Assembly (NCBI GenBank): GCA_007570945.1
Contig: RKSH01000173.1
Location: 1-10,090, forward strand
Origin: Gammaproteobacteria bacterium
GTDB lineage: Bacteria > Pseudomonadota > Gammaproteobacteria > Arenicellales > Spongiicolonaceae
Direction of reading: 5' to 3'
Length of the DNA stretch: 10,090 nt
Below, one piece after another: positions 6,476-10,090 of this stretch. The notes below the pieces were generated by a model. It saw only the letters and a program-made list of their open reading frames with translations, ran no database searches and was not told the DNA's origin. A program made the position numbers and the translations under genes. The stretch's first letter is position 1. Each line of letters begins with the position of its first letter.

Positions 6476-7245
6476 CCCCGCACCGCCGCCGCCAGCCAGT
6501 CCAGTTGTTCGCGCAACCGCACCACCTCGCCCACCACCACCAGCGCCGGCGGCCGTGCATTTTTCGCCGCCGCATCATCGGCGCAACCGGCGAGGTCGGT
6601 GATGAGCACCCGCTGGGCGGCGGTGGTGGCGCTGCTGACGATGGCCACCGGCGTGCCGCCGCCGCGGCCGTTGGCGAGCAGCCGGGCGGCGATGCTGTGC
6701 ATGTGTTTGAGCGCCATAAACAGGACAATCACCGGCACCCGCGCCACGGCGCCCCAGTCCACGTCCTCGGGCACCCGGCCGGCGGCGCTGTGGCCGGTGA
6801 CAAAAACCACCGCCGCATTGGTGCTGCGGTGGGTGAGGGGAATGCCGGCATATGCCAGCCCGCCGACGCCGCTGGACACCCCCGGCACGATGCGAAACGG
6901 CACCCCGGCGCGCGCCAGCGCCAGCGCCTCCTCGCCGCCGCGCCCGAACACAAACGGGTCGCCGCCCTTGAGCCGCAGCACCCGCAAGCCGCGCCGCGCA
7001 TCCGCGATGAGCCGCCGCGAAATGTCGGCCTGCCGCGCCGACGGCCGGCCGCCGCGCTTGCCGGCAAAAACCAACTCGGCCTTCGGCGAGGCCATGGCCA
7101 GCACTTCTTCGGAGATCAGCGCGTCGTAAACCACCACATCAGCCCGCGCCAGACCGTCGGCGGCGTGCAACGTCAGCAGCCCGGCGTCGCCGGGGCCGGC
7201 GCCAGCCAGCCACACGGTGCCGGGGGGGAAATCGGCGGGGGTCAT
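6472..7245 (-). CDS. cobA: Uroporphyrinogen-III C-methyltransferase (SUMT)
   Basis: Transfers two methyl groups from S-adenosylmethionine to C2 and C7 of uroporphyrinogen III, giving precorrin-2, the branch point to siroheme and cobalamin. The 257-aa, single-domain protein has every family hallmark: VWLAGAGPGD (11-20), VYDALIS (39-45), RLKGGDPFVFGRGGEE (91-106), PGVSSG (121-126), GIPLTHR (134-140), VTGH (149-152) and the C-terminal LVVVGEVV. It lacks the CysG dehydrogenase/ferrochelatase half, so it is the stand-alone form. I start at Met 7245, 10 residues before the first strand. An in-frame ATG at 7299 would add 18 Ala/Pro/Ser-rich residues and cannot be excluded. Neither start has a clear ribosome site. 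Overlap with cobB indicates it feeds cobalamin synthesis. Confidence 0.94.
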   Translation of the reverse strand: MTPADFPPGTVWLAGAGPGDAGLLTLHAADGLARADVVVYDALISEEVLAMASPKAELVFAGKRGGRPSARQADISRRLIADARRGLRVLRLKGGDPFVFGRGGEEALALARAGVPFRIVPGVSSGVGGLAYAGIPLTHRSTNAAVVFVTGHSAAGRVPEDVDWGAVARVPVIVLFMALKHMHSIAARLLANGRGGGTPVAIVSSATTAAQRVLITDLAGCADDAAAKNARPPALVVVGEVVRLREQLDWLAAAVRG

Positions 7246-7277
7246 GGGCGAAATATAAACGATGGCGGACGGGGAAG

Positions 7278-7307
7278 TTGCCGCCGGCGCGGCGGGCATG
7301 GTATAAA
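7278..7307 (+). promoter_or_regulatory. Candidate promoter of the DNA ligase gene
   Basis: TTGCCG (7278-7283), 18-nt spacer, TATAAA (7302-7307) on the plus strand, followed 76 nt later by the ligase ATG. It lies inside the possible N-terminal extension of the divergent cobA, one reason to prefer the shorter cobA start. No experimental support. Confidence 0.4.
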
Positions 7308-7315
7308 CCCGGCCG

Positions 7316-7331
7316 TCCCCGGTTGCGGGGA
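7316..7331 (+). other. Stem-loop in the ligase 5' leader
   Basis: TCCCCG, GTTG loop, CGGGGA: a perfect 6-bp GC stem, expected at the very 5' end of a transcript from the promoter at 7278-7307. Not followed by a T-run, so it is unlikely to be a terminator; it could protect the mRNA or be incidental in GC-rich DNA. Confidence 0.35.
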
Positions 7332-7383
7332 TTGTGGACCGGTCAAACGGATTTTTTTAACCCACGACTCAGAGGGAGTTGCC

Positions 7384-8289
7384 ATGTTTATTTTTTCATC
7401 CGGGGGATTTTCGTTCCCCATAGTTGCAAACGCAAACCGCGCCCTGGCCATCGCCGTCACCATCGCGATGTGCGCGGCGGCGTTCACCTTCACCACTTCC
7501 GCGCGCGGAGATTCACCGCCGGCGCTGCTGCTTGCCGAAAATTATGCCGGGGGCGTGGACCTCGGCGAATACTGGGTGAGCGAAAAACTGGACGGCGTGC
7601 GCGCGCGGTGGGACGGCGCGAATTTAATCTCGCGCAACGGAAACCGTTTCGCCGCGCCGGCGTGGTTCACCGCAAACTTTCCGGCGGCGCCGCTGGACGG
7701 TGAATTGTGGATGGGCCGCGGGCGGTTTGAGCGGACCGTGTCGGTGGTGCGCCGCGCCGCGCCCCACGACGGCTGGCGCGAGGTTAGATTCATGGTCTTT
7801 GACATGCCGCGCGCCGGGGGTGATTTCAACGCGCGCCTTGGGCGGATGAAAACCACGGTTGGCGCCGCCGCGCAACGCAACCCGCACATCGCGCTGGTCC
7901 AACAATTCACCGTCCGCGACCACCGCGCGCTGGTGGAGCGCATGCGCATCGTCGTGGCGGCCGGCGGCGAGGGACTGATGCTGCACCGCAAAGGCGCGTT
8001 CTACCTCAGCGGCCGCAGCCGCGACCTGCTTAAACTGAAACCGTTCGACGACGCCGAGGCCACCGTCATCGCCCACCACCGGGGGCGGGGAAAATTTTCC
8101 GAGGTGATGGGCGCGATGACCGTGGAGTTGCCGAACGGCACGCGCTTCCGCATCGGCACCGGCTTCACCAACGCCCAGCGCAAAATCCCGCCGCCACCCG
8201 GCGCCGTCGTCACCTTCAAACACCAGGGCTGGACCGGCTCCGGCAAGCCCAGATTCCCGGTGTTCTGGCGCGTGCGGGAGCAGGAATAA
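7384..8289 (+). CDS. ligE: ATP-dependent DNA ligase with N-terminal export signal (Lig E type)
   Basis: Minimal ATP-dependent DNA ligase, sealing nicks via a lysyl-AMP intermediate. The 301-aa protein opens with a hydrophobic segment (RALAIAVTIAMCAAAFTFTT, residues 19-38) and a possible signal-peptidase site near Ala40-Arg-Gly, consistent with the periplasmic Lig E class of Gram-negative bacteria. The adenylation domain carries motif I EKLDGVR (67-73, nucleophile Lys68), RNGN (84-87), motif III DGELW (105-109), motif IIIa FMVFDMP (136-142), motif IV GEGLMLHRKG (195-204) and motif V LLKLKP (215-220). An OB-fold follows (~225-301) with no extra domains. The start at 7384 is fixed by AGGGAG about 5 nt upstream; the same frame is open far upstream but only as antisense of cobA. 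It is monocistronic on the strand opposite the cob operon. Proposed roles of the family are in repair or uptake of extracellular DNA, not replication. Confidence 0.92.
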   Translation: MFIFSSGGFSFPIVANANRALAIAVTIAMCAAAFTFTTSARGDSPPALLLAENYAGGVDLGEYWVSEKLDGVRARWDGANLISRNGNRFAAPAWFTANFPAAPLDGELWMGRGRFERTVSVVRRAAPHDGWREVRFMVFDMPRAGGDFNARLGRMKTTVGAAAQRNPHIALVQQFTVRDHRALVERMRIVVAAGGEGLMLHRKGAFYLSGRSRDLLKLKPFDDAEATVIAHHRGRGKFSEVMGAMTVELPNGTRFRIGTGFTNAQRKIPPPPGAVVTFKHQGWTGSGKPRFPVFWRVREQE

Positions 8290-8318
8290 CGGCGGTCAGC
8301 GCGGAGGGCTTTTAGAAT

Positions 8319-8345
8319 CGCCATCCGCCGTGAAAGAGGATGGCG
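8319..8345 (+). terminator. Inverted repeat after the ligase gene
   Basis: CGCCATCC (8319-8326) and GGATGGCG (8338-8345) form a perfect 8-bp stem with an 11-nt loop, 29 bp after the ligase stop. There is no T-run, so it is at best a weak or Rho-assisted terminator or an mRNA 3'-end stabiliser. Confidence 0.4.
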
Positions 8346-8550
8346 GTAAACCATGCCGCCACCCTCACCGTCACCGACGCCGCGGCGGAGATTCACGGTT
8401 AAAAACGGCCGCCAGCCACCGTGACTCCAACCGGCCTCGGCGGCGGCTTGTTCCAATTTGCCGGGGCCGGCGCGGCGGGTGAGGACTTTCATGAATTCGC
8501 CGGCAACCGCCTGGTCGAGGAACCATGGGGGTTTTCCGGGTTTTTTTTAT
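8346..8550. other. Region without a certain gene; possible coding relic on minus strand, T-rich end
   Basis: On the minus strand, a frame between about 8540 and 8400 reads PWFLDQAVAGEFMKVLTRRA then GPGKLEQAAAEAGWSHGG. It has a codon pattern like the surrounding genes (mostly C or G in third position), but I do not recognise it and see no start signal. The frame runs on to 8001 only as antisense of the ligase. On the plus strand, GGAACC...GGTTTTCC (imperfect stem) followed by T8 at about 8543-8550 could terminate ligase transcripts. Both readings are weak. Confidence 0.25.
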
Positions 8551-8907
8551 TTAAAGTTTTTTGAGGATTTTTTTTGCGGTTTTTGCGGCGCTGTCACGGC
8601 GCTGGATGTTGGCCAGGGTCCAGCGGGCGAGTTGTTCGGTGCGCTCGGCGTGGCGGCGAATTTGGCGGAGTTTTTGGATGAGTTTTGCTTTTTTTCGGGG
8701 GCTCTTTCCAGAGCCGTCGCGGAGGTCCATGAATTCCTGGAGCAGGCTTTTGAGCAGGAGAATGTCTTGCTGGATGGCGAGGGTTTCCAACGGGGTGACG
8801 GTGATTCTCCCCGCGGTTTCGAGGGAGTGCTCGTCCATGTTTTGCTCGAAGTCCTGTCCCGGCTTTGGGACGTCCGGGATGCGCAGTTCTTTTTCGTATT
8901 CGTACAT
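8551..8907 (-). CDS. Hypothetical small charged helical protein
   Basis: The 118-aa product is not recognised. It begins MYEYEKELRIPDVPKPGQDF; the N-terminal third is acidic. The middle (IQQDILLLKSLLQEFMDLRD) looks like an amphipathic helix, and the C-terminal third is strongly basic (GKSPRKKAKLIQKLRQIRRH, ending AAKTAKKILKKL). No signal peptide, membrane segment or known catalytic motif is visible. The charge separation and predicted helices would suit a nucleic-acid- or ribosome-binding protein, but that is speculation. It lies 76 nt after rsmI on the same strand, so probably shares its transcript. No Shine-Dalgarno precedes Met 8907. The frame extends upstream into rsmI out of phase, which I take as chance. 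The 3' end is unusually A-rich on the coding strand. Confidence 0.55.
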   Translation of the reverse strand: MYEYEKELRIPDVPKPGQDFEQNMDEHSLETAGRITVTPLETLAIQQDILLLKSLLQEFMDLRDGSGKSPRKKAKLIQKLRQIRRHAERTEQLARWTLANIQRRDSAAKTAKKILKKL

Positions 8908-8983
8908 GGCGGTTGCGGTTTTTGCGGTGGGGTTCTCCGTTGGGGTTGATAGGCGAGGGGCAATATAGCACAGGGCGGCACCG

Positions 8984-9859
8984 CTACCCGCGCCCCGCCA
9001 TGGCCGCGCGGTAGATTGCGTTGGCGCGGGCGCCGGTGAGTTTGGCGGCCACTTGCGCGGCTTTCTTCGGCGGCAGGTGGCGGGCGAGCTCACTGTACAC
9101 GTCACCGACCTCGGCACTGCCGGGGGCGGGGGCGGCCTGCGGCGCATCGCAACCGGCAACCACCAGCACCGACTCGCCTTTGCGCTGCTCGGCGTCACTG
9201 TCCAACAGCGCCGCAAGACCGGCCAAGTCGGCGCAATGCACGGTTTCATGATGCTTGGTCAACTCCCGCGCCAGCGCGGCGCGGCGCGCACCGCCAAACA
9301 CCGCCGCCAGGTCGGCGGCGGCCGCGGCGATGCGATGCGGCGCCTCGTAAAACACCATGGTCCTGGCCTCGGCGCGCAACTCCCGCAGACGCCGCAAACG
9401 CGCCGGCCGGCGCGGCGGCAGGAATCCCTCAAAGCAGAACTTCACCGCCGGCAAACCGCACACCGACAGCGCCGCCGTCAGCGCGCTGGCCCCCGGCAAC
9501 GGCGACACGCGCAAGCCCAGATTGTGGCAGGCGCGCACCAGCGGATAACCCGGGTCACTAAGCAGCGGCGTGCCGGCGTTGCTGACCAAAGCCACATCGT
9601 TGCCGCCCTGCAAAAGCTTAACCACCGCGCGGGTGGCGGCGGCCTCGTTGCGGTTGTGCAGCGGAATTAATTTTGCCGTGATGCCGAAGCGCGACAAAAG
9701 TTTGCGCGTGTGGCGGGTGTCCTCGGCGGCGATGAACGCGCAGTCGCCGAGCACCGCAAGCGTGCGCAGGGTGATGTCGTCCAGATTGCCGATGGGCGTG
9801 GCGGCCACAAACAGGCAACCGCCCCGGCGTTGATTCTTTTTGCCCGGCGCGCGCGGCAC
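8984..9859 (-). CDS. rsmI: 16S rRNA (cytidine-1402-2'-O)-methyltransferase RsmI
   Basis: Methylates the 2'-OH of C1402 in the decoding centre of 16S rRNA using S-adenosylmethionine, aiding decoding fidelity. The 291-aa length is normal for the tetrapyrrole-methylase-fold RsmI family. Motifs in order: VAATPIGNLDDITLR (18-32), AAEDTRHTRKLL (44-55), HNRNE (68-72), SNAGTPLLSDPG (93-104), LPGASAL, FEGFLPPR, FYEAPHRI and the ARELTKHHE block. The family usually has Asp in SDAGTP; here it is Asn (residue 94), an oddity given how conserved the loop is. GTG 9859 is preceded by GGAG (9871-9868) at 8 nt, which fixes the start. It is divergent from the lipoprotein gene, as rsmI and lpoA are in enterobacteria. 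Confidence 0.95.
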   Translation of the reverse strand: MPRAPGKKNQRRGGCLFVAATPIGNLDDITLRTLAVLGDCAFIAAEDTRHTRKLLSRFGITAKLIPLHNRNEAAATRAVVKLLQGGNDVALVSNAGTPLLSDPGYPLVRACHNLGLRVSPLPGASALTAALSVCGLPAVKFCFEGFLPPRRPARLRRLRELRAEARTMVFYEAPHRIAAAAADLAAVFGGARRAALARELTKHHETVHCADLAGLAALLDSDAEQRKGESVLVVAGCDAPQAAPAPGSAEVGDVYSELARHLPPKKAAQVAAKLTGARANAIYRAAMAGRG

Positions 9860-9869
9860 TCGTTATACT
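9840..9869 (+). promoter_or_regulatory. Candidate promoter of the lipoprotein gene, overlapping the rsmI start
   Basis: TTGCCC (9840-9845), 18-nt spacer, TATACT (9864-9869) on the plus strand; same geometry as the ligase promoter candidate. It covers the rsmI start codon and ribosome site, so rsmI transcription must begin to its right, facing it. The expected start is near 9876, giving a leader of about 18 nt. Confidence 0.45.
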
Positions 9870-9872
9870 CCG

Positions 9873-9892
9873 GGACAACCGCATGGTTGTCC
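9873..9892. repeat. Perfect inverted repeat between rsmI and the lipoprotein gene
   Basis: GGACAACC (9873-9880), loop GCAT, GGTTGTCC (9885-9892): an 8-bp perfect stem ending 1 nt before the lipoprotein ATG and 1 nt beyond the rsmI GGAG. As DNA it could be an operator; as RNA it would sit in both leaders. The right arm also holds ATG 9883, opening a four-codon frame (MVVR) whose TGA overlaps the lipoprotein ATG. Confidence 0.6.
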
Positions 9893-9893
9893 G

Positions 9894-10090
9894 ATGAAAA
9901 AACCCAAGCATACCCGCCTCAACTTCGCACCGCTATGGCCGTGCGCCATGGTTTTTTTTCTCGTTGCCTGCGGCGGCGCGCCGAAGACACCCCCGGTGGC
10001 GCCGCCGGTGACGGTGCAGCCGGATGACTCGGCGCGGCAAGCGGTGATTGATGCGGTGCAAAAAGCGCGCGCCGAGGCGGAGGAAAAAGA
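9894..10090 (+). CDS. Lipoprotein, likely LpoA-type penicillin-binding-protein activator (partial, cut by window end)
   Basis: The first 65 codons are present. A basic start (MKKPKHTRLN), a hydrophobic stretch and lipobox LVAC with Cys26 mark an exported lipoprotein, followed by a Pro-rich linker (TPPVAPPVTVQP) and a charged helix (ARQAVIDAVQKARAEAEE). Position and orientation next to divergent rsmI match lpoA (yraM), whose outer-membrane lipoprotein stimulates the peptidoglycan synthase PBP1A. The assignment rests on gene order plus the lipobox, as the diagnostic domains lie beyond the window. No clear Shine-Dalgarno; the start codon sits directly after a stem-loop. Confidence 0.7.
   Translation, partial: MKKPKHTRLNFAPLWPCAMVFFLVACGGAPKTPPVAPPVTVQPDDSARQAVIDAVQKARAEAEEK

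Noticed and set aside
7246..7299. 18-residue N-terminal extension of CobA from ATG 7299
   Set aside because: Ala/Pro/Ser-rich, not part of the family fold, and overlaps the candidate ligase promoter; kept only as an alternative.
7316..7331. Cobalamin riboswitch upstream of the cob operon
   Set aside because: Only a 6-bp hairpin is present, the cobA-ligase gap is too short for the ~200-nt element, and no B12-box-like conserved stretch is visible.
6505..7383. Long plus-strand open frame upstream of the ligase
   Set aside because: Gly/Arg/His-rich antisense shadow of cobA; the ligase has its own ATG with a ribosome site at 7384.
1..10090. CRISPR array, tRNA, rRNA, transposase or integrase
   Set aside because: No regularly spaced repeats, no cloverleaf-like segment with conserved arms, and no recognisable mobility protein in any frame.

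Overview
The window is GC-rich chromosomal DNA that looks bacterial and most likely gammaproteobacterial. The reasons are the divergent rsmI / lipoprotein (LpoA-like) pair at the right end, the arrangement seen in enterobacteria, and a small ATP-dependent DNA ligase with an export signal (Lig E type). I cannot name a genus. Several damaged genes and an A+T-richer restriction-modification block suggest gene erosion around an accessory insertion. A host-associated lifestyle is possible but is only inference.

Left part (1-4620): an intact AEC-family permease (34-975, minus strand), then a decayed DNA methyltransferase remnant on the plus strand (1057-1506, TSPPY motif, two nonsense codons). Next comes a large single-chain restriction-modification enzyme of type IIG / fused R-M-S design (1794-4130, minus). 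Its C-terminal helix appears to continue out of frame after a 1-nt shift. A well-formed promoter (4176-4204) shows that the inner Met is its start. The roughly 320 bases upstream of its promoter hold no recognisable gene, but they carry a 19-bp exact copy of a piece of the enzyme's own coding sequence. The block ends in a truncated plus-strand gene start with a strong ribosome binding site, fused to a 26-codon fragment of a second AEC permease gene (4541-4618).

Middle (4622-7245, minus): a tightly coupled cobalamin/tetrapyrrole operon. cobA (uroporphyrinogen-III C-methyltransferase) and cobB/cbiA (cobyrinate a,c-diamide synthase) overlap by GTGA. cobB overlaps by ATGA an NAD(P)-binding YeeZ-like gene that has lost its middle third and its frame. 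The AEC fragment begins 3 nt after that gene's stop, so an AEC gene was once the last member of this operon. The intact AEC gene lies 3.6 kb further on in the same orientation, on the far side of the R-M block. The simplest reading is that the R-M island sits at the 5' end of an AEC gene, at the boundary of the cob operon.

Right part (7246-10090): a plus-strand exported DNA ligase with its own candidate promoter and 5' hairpin; a short stretch with no certain gene; a 118-aa uncharacterised charged protein and rsmI (both minus); and a divergent lipoprotein gene cut by the window end. The rsmI / lipoprotein intergenic region is very compact: the lipoprotein promoter overlaps the rsmI ribosome binding site, and a perfect 8-bp stem-loop lies just before the lipoprotein start.

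I saw no tRNA, rRNA, CRISPR array, transposase or integrase.
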